Below, piece after piece: positions 1-15,000 of a stretch of DNA of 64,000 nt. The DNA is taken from positions 62,001 through 126,000 of the forward strand of contig JAPJBO010000317.1 in NCBI GenBank assembly GCA_030068145.1. Reading direction: 5' to 3'. Made by a program: the position numbers and the translations under genes. Every line of letters begins with the position of its first letter. Position 1 is the stretch's first letter. Below the pieces are notes generated by a model, which saw only the letters and a list, made by a program, of their open reading frames with translations, was not told the DNA's origin and did no database searches. The DNA comes from Diplonema papillatum (taxonomy: Eukaryota; Euglenozoa; Diplonemea; Diplonemida; Diplonemidae).

Positions 1-3000
1 GCGCCTCCAGCAGTCAACGACCGGGGGTCGTCAGCAGCTGCAGCGGACGCTCCAGCGGCACACTTGCAACCGGAGACGGGCGCTGCCCGTTCTACGGCGG
101 AGCCCAGCGTGGAAACAGCGGAAGCCGCGCGCCGGCAGCCGGGGCCAGGGGCAGAGCCCGCCTCCGGAGCTGCCGCTGGAGCGCCCGTTCCCGCGGCGCG
201 GGAGGCCGGAGCCGACAACACGGCCCGCAGCCTGCAGACGGCGGAGGAAGCCCCGCAGCAGCCGGCCGCCGCCGTCAGCCGGCTGGATGCGGCGGCACCG
301 CGTGGCGAGCGCTCTCTTGCCGCGGAGCAGGTGCAGGAAGAAGACGAGGACCTCGCAGCGCTTGTCGGCTCGCTCAGAGAGCAGCTGTCGACCCAAACGC
401 GCAGGCTTGAATTGGTGGAGCAGGCCGCGGCGGCACCGCATGACGAGCACATTTCTCTCGCCGCGAAACAGCTGCGCGAAGAAAACAAGGATCTTGCAGC
501 GCTTGTCGACACCCTCAAAGAGCAGCTGTCGACCCAAACTGAATCGGCGGAGCAGGCCGCGGCCGCACCGCATGACGAGCACATTTCTCTCGCTGCTAAA
601 CAGCTGCGGGAAGAAAACAAGGATCTTGCAGCGCTTGTCGACACCCTCAAAGAGCAGCTGTCGACCCAAACTGAATCGGCGGAGCAGGCCGCGGCCGCAC
701 CGCAAGACGAGCACTCTCTCGCCGCGAAACAACTGCGCGAAGAAACCCCGGACCTCGCAGCGCTTGCCGACACCCTCAAAGAGCAGCTCTCGACCCAAAC
801 GCGCCGGCTCGAATCGGCGGAGCAGGCCGCGGCGGCCGCGCAACAGCTGCGGGAAGAAAACAAGGATCTCGCGGGGCGGATCGATTCCCTCAAAGAGCAG
901 CTGTCAACCCAAACGCGCACGCTCGAAGCGGCCGAGCTACAATCGGCCCGCCTGGCCGGCGAGAAGGCCTCGCTCGCGCGGGAGTTCGACGACCTGCTCC
1001 ACGCGAAGGCCGACCTCAAAGCAGAGCTCACCGCCCAACTCGAGCGCTGGCACACCGCGAACCTGACAACAACCGAAGCCACCCGCGAGCTGGCCGCGCT
1101 GCAAGAAGCCCACCGGCAGCTGGCCTCCGACAGAGCCGCCGCCGACAAGGCGTACGCCAGCGTAAAGGCGCGGTCCGAGTCACTCCGAGAAGCCGCGGAA
1201 GCGAGCGAGCGCGACGAAGAAGCGCTTCTCGAAACGAGCCTGCGGCAAGCGAAAGAGCTGCGTGACCTTCAGGAAGAGCTGTCCGGCGCCAAAGCGGAAG
1301 CCGGGCGGCTCGAAGAGAGGTTGGAACAAAGCCTGCGGCGCGGAGAAGAGAAGGAGGACCAACTCGAAGCGCTGCGTTCCGCGTTGAAAGACGCGAACGA
1401 ACGACAAAAGACGAGCGAGCACAGCTCAACAGAAGACGGAATCGACCGCATCCGCAAAGAAGAAGAAGAAGAAGAACCGAGTGCGGGAGCCGCAACCAAA
1501 ACCCTGCGTGAGACGGACACGACGCCGTCCGTACCCAGCAGCACGGAAGCTGCGCTGCGTGCGCTCGAAGCGGACGTGCAGGCAGCCGAGGCGGACAAGG
1601 TTGTCCTCGCCCTGCAGCTCGACGCGGTTTCGGCGCAGTTCGAGGCGGCCTTGCAGGGGCAAGATGCCCTGCGCGCCGAAGCGGAGGCGCTGGCGCGAGA
1701 GAAGGAATCCGTCGTCCTGCTGCTCGACGCGGCGACGAGGGCCGCCGACGACTTCGAACGCCGCGACGCGGGTCTGAAGGAAACCGAGCGGCAGGGAGTG
1801 AGCAGAGCGCAGCGGATGCTCGTGGAACAGACGGCGGAAGCTGGCGAGCACGTAACCGAACTCAAACTGCAGCTGGCGACAGCGCAGTCGGAGGCCAAAG
1901 ACTTGCGCAGCGAGCTTGAACGCGTGGAGAAGAAGAGCCTCGAGCAAGAAAGAGAGCTTTCCGCGATCGAACAGCGCGACGCAGAACGGTCGGCGAAAGC
2001 AGGCGAGCACGCAACCGAGCTCGAACTGCAGCTGGCGACAGCGCAGTCGGAGGCCGACGATTTGCGCAGCGAGCTTGAACGCGCGGGGAAGAAGAACCTC
2101 GAGCAAGAAAGAGAGCTTTCCGTGATCGAACGGCGGCTGCGCGACGCAGAACAGTCGGCGAAAGCTGGCGAGCAGGCAACCGAGCTCGAGCTGCAGCTGG
2201 CGACGGCGCAGTCGGAGGCCGACGATTTGCGCAGCGAGCTTGAACGCGTGGAGAAGAAGAGCCTCGAGCAGGAAAGAGAGTTTCCCGCCATCGAACAGCG
2301 GCTGCGCGACGCGGCCGACGAGGCGAACCAGCAAGAACTCACCCTGTTGCGGCAGCAGCTCGGGGAAGCTCAGGCAGCGCTTGCTGGCCATACTCAGGCT
2401 GGTCGACAATTGACCGAGGAAGCGGCGCAACAACTTTCAACCGAGCTTGACCATCAGCGCACCGCTACCGATCGGTCCACGTCGGATGCCGAAGACTTGC
2501 GCAAGAAGCTTGCAGATGCGGAGGAGGAAGATCTCGCGCGAAAGGCCGAGAAACAAGCCGCAGACGAGGCGCACCAGCAAGAACTGGTCCCCTTGCGGCA
2601 ACAGGTCGTCCAGCTGCAACACCGTCTGGACAAGCACGCAGAGACAGCGGCCGAAGTCGAGCGACTGATGCAATCCCTCAGCCAGCTCTCGAGTGATCTT
2701 GGGCAGTCTAAAGTAGAAGCTGAAGACTTGCGTACGACGCTTCAAGACGTGGAGAAGGAGAACCTCTCGCAAAAAGCCGAATTCTCCGCGCGCGAGCACG
2801 AAATGACGCGCGCGGTCGAAGAAGTGGCCCGCGAGAAGGAATCGGTCGTTCTCCTGTTGGAAGCAGCGACGAGGTCATCCGACGAACTCGAACGCCACAA
2901 CGCCGCGCTGCGAGAAGCCGAAGAGTCCCTGCGCGCTCAGCTCGCAGGGATCACAGCGCGGCAGGGCTCCACCGCCGGCGCCGCGGCCCCAGAATTCGAA

Positions 3001-6000
3001 GCCCTGCAACAGCGTCCGAACGAAGTCCAACGGACGCCAGCAGAACAGTCGCAGGCAGCAGAAGATACCGATCGTTTGGCGGCCGACGCCGGCCGCCTCG
3101 CAACCGAGCTCGAAGCGCAGCAATCGGTGGCCACAGACCTCCGCAGAAAGCTTCGGGACGCTGAGCTGGAGAGTCAAGCCGCCGAGAAGGCACACCAGCA
3201 AGAACTCTCCCTGCTGCGGCAAGAGTTCGCCGAGCTGCGACGCAACCTCGACGAGAACTCGGAGACAGCAGCCGATGTCGAGCGACTGACGGAGCGCCTC
3301 AGCGAGGGAAGAACCGCACTGGGCCAGTCCAACTTGGAAGCAGAAAACCTGCGCGCAATACTTCGAGACGCCGAGAAGGAGAGGCAAGCCGCAGAGGAGG
3401 CACACCAGTACGAACTTGCCCTGCTGCAACACAACCTCGACGAGCACTCAGAGACAGCAGCTGATGTCGAGCGACTGACGGAGCGCGTCAACCAAGTAAC
3501 AGGAGAACTGGGCCATTCCAACATTGAAGCGGAAGACTTGCGCGGAAAGCTTCGAGACACCGAGACGGAGAGACATGCTGCAGAGGAAGCACACCAGCAA
3601 GAACTCACCCTGCTGCGGCAAGAGCGCGCCGAGCTGCGATGCAACCTCGACGGGCACTCAGAGACAGCAGCCGATGTCGAACGACTGACGGACCGCGTCA
3701 ACCAGGTAACAGAAGAACTGGGCCAGTCCAACATTGAAGCGGAAGACCTGCGCAGAAAGCTTCGAGACACCGAGACGGAGAGACAAGCCGCAGCGGAAGC
3801 ACACCAGCAAGAACTCACCCTGCTGCGGCAAGAGCTCGCCGAGCTGCAACACAACCTCGATGGGCACTCTGAAACAGCAACAACCGATGTTGAGCGACTG
3901 ACGGAACGCCTCGGTCAGGTAGCAGAAGAACTCGGCCAGTCCAACTTGGAAGCAGAAGACTTGCGCAAGAAGCTCGCGAGCGCCGAAGAACGGGTTCGCG
4001 AAGGCGACCGGGAGATCGTCGGTTTGAAGGAGGTGCTCACCGCGCTGGACAGCAAGGAAAAGGAGGAGCTGGAGGCAGGCTCGCGCGCCCTGTTCTCCGA
4101 GAACGACAAGCTGAAGGCGAAGCTCGACGCCTTCGAGCAGCAGCTCCGCGACATCGCAGAGCTGCGGGCAGACAACGCCGCCCTGCGGCACGCGGCGACT
4201 CAGCTCCGCTCGCAGCTGAGCGCCGCTGAAGAAGCATTGCCGGCTGAAGCCCGCATTCCGCCTGACGACAGCGAAGTGCTGCAGGCGCGAATCGGCGAAC
4301 TTGCGGAGCAGCTTCAGGAAGCAATGGAGGCGTCCGGAAAACTCGCCTCAGAAAGCGAAAAACAGCTGATCCAAATCGCAGAACTCCGGGCGGCCAACGA
4401 CGCCTTGCGCCGCACAGCGCAGCTGCACGACGCCGAAGAAGCGCCGCCCGAGTCTGTAGATCTAAGCACCGAAAGCGGAGAGCAAAGGAGCCAGACTGCA
4501 GATTTGCGCTCTCAGCCGGACGAGGCTCTACGAGTGACACGGGCACAGAGCGACGCGTCTGCAGAGCTCCGCTCGAAAGACGAAGAGCAACTGATCGCAG
4601 AGTTGCGAGTCGAGCTCAATGGGGCTCTGCAAGCCAAGCAACAGGCGGTTCAGGCTCAAATCGATGTCAAACAACAGCTTCAAGACGCCAGAGACGCGTC
4701 TGCAGAACTAGGCACCGAAAGCAAAGATCAACAGAGCCGGATCGCAGAGTTGAGCATTCAGCTCGAAGAGTCTACGCGAGCAAAGCAAGAGGCAGCGCAT
4801 GTTCAAGCTGATGTTGAACAACAGCTTCAAGCCGCAAAAAAGACGGCTTCAGAGCTAGGATCCAAAAACGAGGGGCTGCAGAGCCAGATTGCAGACTTGC
4901 AGGGTCACCTTGATGCTGCTCTGCGTGCCAAGCTGGAGGCGGTTACGGCACAGATCGATGTCGAGCAGCAGCTTCAAGATGCCAGAGACACGTCTGCAGA
5001 ACTAGGCTCCGAAGGCAAAGATCAACAGAGCCGGATCGCAGAGTTGAGCGTTCAGCTCGAAGAGTCTACGCGAGCAAAGCAAGAGGCAGCGCATGTTCAA
5101 CAGAGCCAGATCGCTGACTTGCAGGGCCACCTTGACGCTGCTCTGCATGCTAAGCAGGAGGCGGCCACGGCACAGATCGATGTCGAACAGCAGCTTCAAG
5201 ACGCCAGAGACGCGTCTGCCGAACTAGAGTCCGAACACAGAAGTCAGCAGAGCCGGCTCGCGGAATTGAGCGTCCAGCTCGAAAGGTCTCTGCAAGCCCA
5301 GCAAGAGGCAGCGCATGCGGACGCCGATCTTCAACGACAGCTTCAAGACGCGAAGAACACGTCCGCGGCACTGGGCTCCGAAGTCGAAGAGCACCTGAGC
5401 CAGATCGCAGAACTGCGCGGCCGCCTCGAACAGTCGCTGGCAGACAGGGTGCAGTGGCAGAGCGAAGCTGATATTGACCGCGCGTCGCTTCTCGCCGAAA
5501 ACGAGGATTTGCGGTCTCAACTCGAGAGTAGCGAGCAGCTGCTCGAAGAGCAGGCGTCCGCGTCGATGGAATGGAGGGACCGCGAAGTGAGCAGGCCCCG
5601 CGAAAAACTGCGGGAGCTGGAGCAAGCAGCCTCAAAGCCGCGAGCCTCGAAACCACCCGAATCCGAATCCGACGAGAGAGCCGCGGCGCTGCGAGCCTCG
5701 CAGTCGCCGGCGGCCGACAAACATCCGAGAAACGCAGCTGGGTTGCAAGCTTCTGCCGAAGGCGAGGTTGACCCGCGTTTGGACGAGTCCAGCCAGCAGG
5801 AAAGGTCGCCCGCAGACCATCGGGAACTCGGCGCAAGCCTCGCCACCTCCGTCGACCCGCGTGTTGATGTCGAGAGGCTTCGTGCGGAGACCGCTCTCCT
5901 GCGGGAAAACCTGCGCGATGCCGTACAAAGGGCGACGGACCTCGAAACACTGCAAACGGGCTACGCAGACCTCGTCGCTGAAAACGAGAAACTGCGGCAG

Positions 6001-9000
6001 AAATTCGGCGAGTTCGAGCGGGAGCTTCACGCGCGGGAAGACTCCGGTGCGGTCTCAGCGGAGAACGAGAGGTTGCGGGTCCAGAGCGCCAACGCGCACG
6101 CGGACCTGCAAGAGCTCGAGAGAAAAGTAACCGAGCAAGAACTCGCGCAAACAGACTACGCCGCTCTCGTCGCTGAGAATGAGAAGCTTAAGACAAAGCT
6201 TGACGAGTTTGAGCAGGAGCTTCAACAACAGCAGCAAGGAGCGGACAACCTTGGCGATATTGCTGCTGAAAATGAGAGACTGCGGGTACAGAATGCAAGT
6301 GTGCACGCGGATCTACAAGAGCTTGAGAGGAAGGCAACTGAGCAGGAACTTGTGCAAACAGACCATGCCACTCTTGTCGCTGAGAATGAAACATTGAAGG
6401 CGAAGCTTGATGAGTTCGAACAGGCTCTTCAACAAGAGCAGCTTGTAGTGAAAGGGATTGATCACGTTGCTGCTGAAAACGAGAGACTGCGGGTACAGAA
6501 TGCAAACGTGCACGCGGATCTACAAGAGTTTCAAAGGAAAGCAGCAGAGCAAGAACTTGTGCAAACAAACTATGCCGCTCTTGTCGCAGAGAATGGTAAG
6601 CTGAAGGCGAAGCTGGACGAGTTCGAACAGGAGCTGCAAGGAGCGGAGAAGTCTCACGAAGTTGCAGCAGAAAACGAAACGTTGCGAGTCAAAACTGCGG
6701 ACCTGCAAGCAAAGCTTCAAGAAGCTATTCAACGTGAAAGCGAGCATGAAGCCATGCAGTTGGATTACTCCAAGCTTGTTGCTGAGAACGACAAGCTGAA
6801 AACGAAGCTTGACGATTTCGAGCAAAATCTTGACGAGCAACAACAAGGAGCGGAGAAGTCCGATGAAGTTGAGGCAGACAACGAAGCGTTGCGAGTTCAA
6901 AATGCCGACCTGCAAGCAAGGCTTCAAGAAGCTGTTCAACGGGAAAGCGAGCATGAGGCAATGCTGGTAGACTACTCGAAACTTGTTGCTGAAAACGACA
7001 AGCTGAAAACGAAGCTTGACGAGTTCGAACAAAAGCTTGAAGAGCAGCAACAAGGAGCAGAGAAGTCCGATGAAGTTGAGGCAGAAAACGAAGCGTTGCG
7101 AGTCGAAACTGCTGACCTGCAAGCAAAGCTTCAAGAAGCTGTTCAACGTGAAAACGAGCATGAAGCGATGCAGGTAGATTACTCGAATCTTGTTGTTGAG
7201 AACGACAAGCTGAAGGCGAAGCTTGACGAGTTCGAACAGAAGCTTGAAGAGCAACAACAAGGAGCGGAGAAGTCCGATGAAGTTGAGACAGACAACGAAA
7301 TGTTGCGAGTCCAAAATGCTGACCTGCAAGCAAGGCTTCAAGAAGCTGTTCAATGTGAAAACGAGCATGAAGCGATGCAAGTAGATTACTCGAAACTTGT
7401 TGCTGAGAACGACAAGCTGAAAACTAAACTTGACGAGTTCGAACAAAAGCTTGAAGAGCAGCAACAAGGAGCAGAGAAGTCCGATGAAGTTGAGGCAGAA
7501 AACGAAGCGTTGCGAGTCCAAACTGCTGACCTGCAAGCAAGGCTTCAAGAAGCTGTTCAACGTGAAAGCGAGCATGAAGCGATGCAAGTAGATTACTCGA
7601 AACTTGTTGCTGAGAACGACAAGCTGAAAGCGAAGCTTGACGAGTTCGAACAAAAGCTTGAAGAGCAACGACAAGGAGCAGAGAAGTCCGATGAAGTTGA
7701 GGCAGAAAACGAAGCGTTGCGAGTCCAAAATGTTGATCTGCAAGCAAAGCTTCAAGAAGCTGTTCAACGTGAAAACGAGCATGAAGCGATGCAAGTAGAT
7801 TACTCGAATCTTGTTGTTGAGAACGACAAGCTGAAGGCGAAGCTTGATGAGTTCGAACAGAAGCTTGAAGAGCAACAACAAGGAGCGGAAAAGTCCGATG
7901 AAGTTGAGACAGACAACGAAATGTTGCGAGTCCAAAATGCTGACCTGCAAGCAAGGCTTCAAGAAGCTGTTCAACGTGAAAACGAGCATGAAGCGATGCA
8001 GGTAGATTACTCGAAACTTGTTGTGGAGAACGACAAGCTGAAGGCAAAGCTTGACGAGTTCGAACAGAAGCTTGAAGAGCAACAACAAGGAGCGGAGAAG
8101 TCCGATGAAGTTGAGACAGACAACGAAATGTTGCGAGTCCAGAATGCTGACCTGCAAGCAAGGCTTCAAGAAGCTGTTCAACGTGAAAGCGAGCATGAGG
8201 CAATGCAGGTCGACTACTCGAAACTTGTTGCTGAGAACGACAAGCTGAGGGCGAAGCTTGACGAGTTTGAACAGAAGCTTCAACAAGAACAGCAAGGAGC
8301 GGAGAAGTCTCATGAAATTGCAGCAGACAACGAAACGTTGCGAGTCCAAACTGCTGACCTGCAAGCAATGCTTCAAGAAGCTGTTCAACGTGAAAGCGAG
8401 CATGAAGCGATGCAAGTAGATTACTCGAAACTTGTTGCTGAGAACGACAAGCTGAAAGCTAAACTTGACGAGTTCGAACAAAAGCTTGAAGAGCAACAAC
8501 AAGGAGCAGAGAAGTCCGATGAAGTTGAGGCAGAAAACGAAGCGTTGCGAGTCCAAACTGCTGCCCTGCAAGCAAAGCTTCAAGAAGCTGTTCAACGTGA
8601 AAACGAGCATGAAGCGATGCAGGTAGATTACTCGAATCTTGTTGTTGAGAACGACAAGCTGAAGGCGAAGCTTGACGAGTTTGAACAGAAGCTTGAAGAG
8701 CAACAACAAGGAGCGGAGAAGTCCGATGCAGTTGAGACAGACAACGAAATGTTGCGAGTCCAAAATGCTGACCTGCAAGCAAGGCTTCAAGAAGCTGTTC
8801 AACGTGAAAACGAGCATGAAGCGATGCAAGTAGATTACTCGAATCTTGTTGTTGAGAACGACAAGCTGAAGGCGAAGCTTGATGAGTTCGAACAGAAGCT
8901 TGAAGAGCAACAACAAGGAGCGGAGAAGTCCGATGAAGTTGAGACAGACAACGAAATCTTGCGAGTCCAAAATGCTGACCTGCAAGCAAGGCTTCAAGAA

Positions 9001-12000
9001 GCTGTTCAACGTGAAAACGAGCATGAAGCGATGCAAGTAGATTACTCGAATCTTGTTGTTGAGAACGACAAGCTGAAGGCAAAGCTTGACGAGTTCGAAC
9101 AAAAGCTTGAAGAGCAGCAACAAGGAGCGGAGAAGTCCGATGAAGTTGAGGCAGACAACGAAATGTTGCGAGTCCAGAATGCTGACCTGCAAGCAAGGCT
9201 TCAAGAAGCTGTTCAACGTGAAAGCAAGCATGAGGCAATGCAGGTCGACTACTCGAAACTTGTTGCTGAGAACGACAAGCTGAGGGCGAAGCTTGACGAG
9301 TTTGAACAGAAGCTTCAACAAGAACAGCAAGGAGCGGAGAAGTCTCATGAAATTGCAGCAGACAACGAAACGTTGCGAGTCGAAACTGCTGACCTGCAAG
9401 CAATGCTTCAAGAAGCTGTTCAACGTGAAAGCGAGCATGAAGCGATGCAAGTAGATTACTCGAATCTTGTTGTTGAGAACGACAAGCTGAAGGCAAAGCT
9501 TGACGAGTTCGAACAAAAGCTTGAAGAGCAGCAACAAGGAGCGGAGAAGTCCGATGAAGTTGAGGCAGACAACGAAATGTTGCGAGTCCAGAATGCTGAC
9601 CTGCAAGCAAGGCTTCAAGAAGCTGTTCAACGTGAAAGCAAGCATGAGGCAATGCAGGTCGACTACTCGAAACTTGTTGCTGAGAACGACAAGCTGAGGG
9701 CGAAGCTTGACGAGTTTGAACAGAAGCTTCAACAAGAACAGCAAGGAGCGGAGAAGTCTCATGAAATTGCAGCAGACAACGAAACGTTGCGAGTCGAAAC
9801 TGCTGACCTGCAAGCAATGCTTCAAGAAGCTGTTCAACGTGAAAGCGAGCATGAAGCGATGCAAGTAGATTACTCGAATCTTGTTGTTGAGAACGACAAG
9901 CTGAAGGCGAAGCTTGACGAGTTCGAACAGAAGCTTGAAGAGCAACAACAAGGAGCGGAGAAGTCCGATGAAGTTGAGACAGAAAACGCAACCTTGCGGG
10001 TCCAAACTGCTGACCTGCAAGCAAGGCTTCAAGAAGCTCTTCAACGTGAAAACGAGCATGAAGCGATGCAGGTAGATTACTCGAATCTTGTTGTTGAGAA
10101 CGACAAGCTGAAGGCGAAGCTTGACGAGTTCGAACAGAAGCTTCAACAAGAACAGCAAGGAGCGGAGAAGTCTCATGAAATTGCAGCAGACAACGAAACG
10201 TTGCGAGTCGAAACTGCTGACCTGCAAGCAATGCTTCAAGAAGCTGTTCAACGTGAAAGCGAGCATGAAGCGATGCAAGTAGATTACTCGAATCTTGTTG
10301 TTGAGAACGACAAGCTGAAGGCAAAGCTTGACGAGTTCGAACAAAAGCTTGAAGAGCAGCAACAAGGAGCGGAGAAGTCCGATGAAGTTGAGGCAGACAA
10401 CGAAATGTTGCGAGTCCAGAATGCTGACCTGCAAGCAAGGCTTCAAGAAGCTGTTCAACGTGAAAGCAAGCATGAGGCAATGCAGGTCGACTACTCGAAA
10501 CTTGTTGCTGAGAACGACAAGCTGAGGGCGAAGCTTGACGAGTTTGAACAGAAGCTTCAACAAGAACAGCAAGGAGCGGAGAAGTCTCATGAAATTGCAG
10601 CAGACAACGAAACGTTGCGAGTCGAAACTGCTGACCTGCAAGCAATGCTTCAAGAAGCTGTTCAACGTGAAAGCGAGCATGAAGCGATGCAAGTAGATTA
10701 CTCGAATCTTGTTGTTGAGAACGACAAGCTGAAGGCGAAGCTTGACGAGTTCGAACAGAAGCTTGAAGAGCAACAACAAGGAGCGGAGAAGTCCGATGAA
10801 GTTGAGACAGAAAACGCAACCTTGCGGGTCCAAACTGCTGACCTGCAAGCAAGGCTTCAAGAAGCTCTTCAACGTGAAAACGAGCATGAAGCGATGCAGG
10901 TAGATTACTCGAATCTTGTTGTTGAGAACGACAAGCTGAAGGCGAAGCTTGACGAGTTTGAACAGAAGCTTCAACAAGAACAGCAAGGAGCGGAGGAGTC
11001 TCATGAAATTGCAGCAGAAAACAAAACGTTGCGAGTCGAAACTGCTGACCTGCAAGCAAGGCTTCAAGAAGCTGCTCAACGGGAAAGCAAGCATGAAGCG
11101 ATGCAAGTAGATTACTCTAATCTTGTAACTGAGAACGACAAGCTGAAGGCGAAGCTTGACGAGTTCGAACAGAAGCTTGAAGAGCAACAACAAGGAGCGG
11201 AGAAGTCCGATGATGTTGTAGCAGAAAACGAAACGTTGCGAGTCCAAAATGTTGATCTGCAAGCAAAGCTTCAAGAAGCTGTTCAACGTGAAAGTGAGCA
11301 TGAGGCGATGCAAGTAGATTACTCGAATCTCGTTACTGAAAACGACAAGCTGAAGGCTAAGCTTGACGAGTTTGAACAGAAGCTGCGACAAGAACAGCAA
11401 GGAGCGGAGAAGTCTGATGAAAGGGCAGCAGAAAACGCAACCTTGCGAGTCGAAACCGCTGACCTGCAAGCAAAACTTCAAGAAGCTGTTCAACGTGAAA
11501 GGGAGCATGAAGCAATGCAAGTAGAGTATTCGAATCTTGTTGCTGCGAACGACACGCTGAAGGCGAGCCTTGACGAGTCGGAGCAGCAAGATAAAGAGCG
11601 AGGTCTCGCAGCCGAAGAGATGCAGCTGCAAATCGCAAGCCTGCAATCCCAGCTTCTGGCAACCGAGCAGCTCTCGAGTGATGATGCAGAGAAGGACACG
11701 CTGAAGGCGAAGCTCGACGAATTGGAAAAGGAGCTTCGGGAGCAGGTGGCGAGGCAAAGTTCCCTTTCCGAAACAGCAGACGAGACCGCACTCGAAAACG
11801 AAAAACTGCGCCTCGATGCCGAAAAGCTGACCGCAAAGCTTGACGAGTCGCAGCGACAAGGAGCGGAGCGAAGTCTCGATCTCGAAGCTGAAGCCAAGCA
11901 GTCGCAACTCACGGACCTGCAATTCCGGCTTCAAGTGGCCGAGCAGCTCGCGAATGATCATGAAGCACTGCAAGCGGCATCTTCCAGTCTTGCAGCTGAG

Positions 12001-15000
12001 AATGACAAGCTGAAGGAACAGCTCGACGAGTTTGATCAAAAGCTTCGGGAGCAGGTGGAAAGGCATACTTCTGCTGCGGAGAAGTCAGACGAGATCGCAC
12101 TCGAAAAAGAAAGACTGCGCCTCGATGTCGCAGAGCTGCGCGCAAAACTTGACGAGTCGCAGCAGGAGCAAGAAAAAGAGCGAAGTCTCGCAGCCGAAAC
12201 CATGCAGTCGCAAAGCGGCCTGCAGTCCCGGCTCAACGAAACCGAGCAGCTTGCTAGTGACCTTGCAGCTGAGAACGACAAGTTGAAGGCGAAGCTCGAC
12301 GAATTGGAACAAGAGCTTCGGGAGCAGGTGGAAAGGCACACTTCGGCTGCCGAAAAGTCGAACGAAATCGCACTCGAAAACGAAAGACTGCGCCTCGATG
12401 CCTCCGGAGCAAACAACGGACTGAATGAGCAGCTTGAGCAGCTTCGTGCGCAGCAATCACAAGCTACCAGCGAAGCCGAAGACTTGCGCAACAAGCTTCT
12501 TGAAGTAAACGAGCTGCTGGCTGCTGACAGGGCTGAACTCGCAGTGAAGCTCGCTGCTGAGGAAGAGGCGCGTGATCAAATTGCTGCGATGACCGCTACA
12601 ATCGCCGACATGACTGCTGATGCAGACGCTTTACGCAATGACACGGCTGCTCGCTCAGAAGAGACCAGATTGCTGAATGAGAAGCTTGAGCTGCTTCGTT
12701 CGCAGACCTCAGAAGCTTCCGACAAGTTGCTCGAAGCAAATGAGGAGCTGGCTGCTTTCAGGGCTGAAATCGCGGCAAGACTCGCCGCTGAGGAAGAGGC
12801 ACGTGTTCAGATTGATGCGATGACTGCTAAAATTGCCGACATGAAGGCCGAAGCAGAAAATTCGCGCAGTGACGCGGCTGCTCGCTCAGACGAGAACAGA
12901 AGGCTGAATGAGAAGCTTGAGCAGCTTCGTGCGCAGAACTCAGAAGGTTCCGACAAGTTGCTTGAAGCAAATGAGCTGCTGGCTGCTGACAGGGCTGAAC
13001 TTGTGGCAAAGCTTGCTGCTGCTGAGCAAGAGACACGTGTTCAAGTTGCTGCGAAGGCAGCTACCAACACCGACATGGCGGCCGAAGCAGACGCTTTGCG
13101 CAATGATGCGGCTGCTCGCTCAGAAGAGAAGAGGAAGCTGAATGAGAAGCTTGAGCAGCTTCATGCGCAGACCTCAGAAGCTTCCGACAAGTTGCTCGAA
13201 GCAAACGAGGAGCTGAGGGCTGAACTCGCGGAAAAGCTTGCTGCTGCTGAAGAGGCAAGTGCCCAAGTTGCTGCGATGACCGCTACCATCACCGACATGA
13301 CGGCCGAAGTAGACGCTTTACGCAACGATGCGGCTGCCCGCTCAGAAGAAAGCAGGAAGCTGAATGAGCAGCTCGCGCAGCTTCGTTCGCAGACCTCAGA
13401 AGCTTCCGACAAGTTGCTCGAAGCAAATGACGAGCTGGCTGCCGGCAGGGCTGGACTCCCGGCGGAGCGTGACCGGAACAAGGAGCTGACTGCCAGATTG
13501 GAAAGCCTGACGGCCGGAGCCGTCGTTGCGGCAGCGGAGCTCGAAAAGTCGCGCGAAGAGGCTCGCACGCTGGCCACCGAGCTGGCCGACGAGCGCTCGA
13601 GATACGCGCAACCCGAGGAGGAGTCGGAAGGCATCAAGCGACTGGGCAGCAGCAGCAGCGAAGGTCGGGACGTCAAGGACCTCAAGGCGAAGATGCGCGA
13701 GCTGAAGGCGAGGGAATCGATGGCCAGCCAAATGCTTGCGGAATCCGACAAGGCTCGAGAACTCGACCAACTGCGCCTGGCAGAACTCGAAAGCGAACTC
13801 GATGCTTTGCAACACCCTGGCGCCGACTACACGAGAGATGCCTTCGACGAAGCCTCGAAGCACGAAGCAGCTACAGCTGAACTCGACGCTTTGAAGCAAA
13901 GGCTCGCTGTTGTAGAGCAAGAGGCAAATGATCGGGGAGCACAGTTGCGTGATGTGTTAGAACGGAACGCATCGACTGCAGAAGAATCTCAAACAGCATC
14001 ACTTCACGCTGCTCAGGAAGCAGCTGAACAGCTGCATGCAGAGATTGCTCAGGAGAACAACCAGCTGAAAGAGAAGCTTGACGCCGCTCTACGCCCGATG
14101 CGTCGCGATGCGTTTGAACGGAGCGAATCGACTGCAGAAGAATCCGAAACAGCATCCCTTCATGCTGCTCGGGAAGCTATTGAGCAGCTGCAGGCAGAAA
14201 AAGACGCGCTTCGCGAAGAATGCCTCTCGCTGAGAGCCGGGCACCAAGACACGCCGGCCCCCGCGGCGGAAGTGGATCGGGCGCTGGCAGAGAGGGATGC
14301 GCTTCGCGAGGAATGCGCGTCGTTGAAGGCCGCGTTGGAGGCTGGCGACAAGGATGCGACCGAAGACCGGTTCAAAGAGCGCAACGCGCTCCTCGAGGCG
14401 TCCTTCTCGAAGCTGCAGAACGACCACGCGAAGGCTCTGCAGGACCTGTCCAAGGCGCCGACGCACCGCTCGCTCCGGCCCTTGAGCGCCCTGTCACCGA
14501 GCAGAGCCCCCTCGTTCTCGTCGTCGTCGCCCCTCGGCTCGGGCCCCCAGCAGCAAGACCAGCCGCCGCGTTCGCCGGCCCAGCAGCAGGCGTCGCCGCT
14601 GCTGACGCGGGTCGCCAGCCGCCCGCCGGCCTCTCCTGTTCGCGCCAGCCGCGCCACAGCTTCGTGGGACGACAAGGACGACCTTCCTGCGCTGAGCCCG
14701 GAAGGACAAAATTTCCGCGCGCTGTTGTCGCTGGAAAAAGGGAAGACCGCTTCTCTCCAGACGCGTGTCGAGGCGTTGGAGGCCGAGTTGGCTCACCACC
14801 CAACTATTCGTTCTTCAGAAGAAGACACTCCAACGAGGATGCCCGGCAGTGATCCGAGCGTGCTGTTGTCCCAAGAACAAGAGAAGACCGCTTCTCTCCG
14901 AACGCGTGTTGAGGCGTTGGAGGCAGAATTGGCTCATCGCCCAACCGTTCGTTCTTCAGAAGAAGACACTCCAGCGAGGATGCCCGGCAGTGATCCGAGC

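Noticed and set aside
6520..12066. A 1,848-codon open frame on the minus strand opposite the 69-residue array, and several long minus-strand frames nearby
   Set aside because: The repeat lacks complementary stop triplets in those phases, so openness is copied with each 207-bp unit. The protein is Leu/Val/Phe/Lys low-complexity with no domain.
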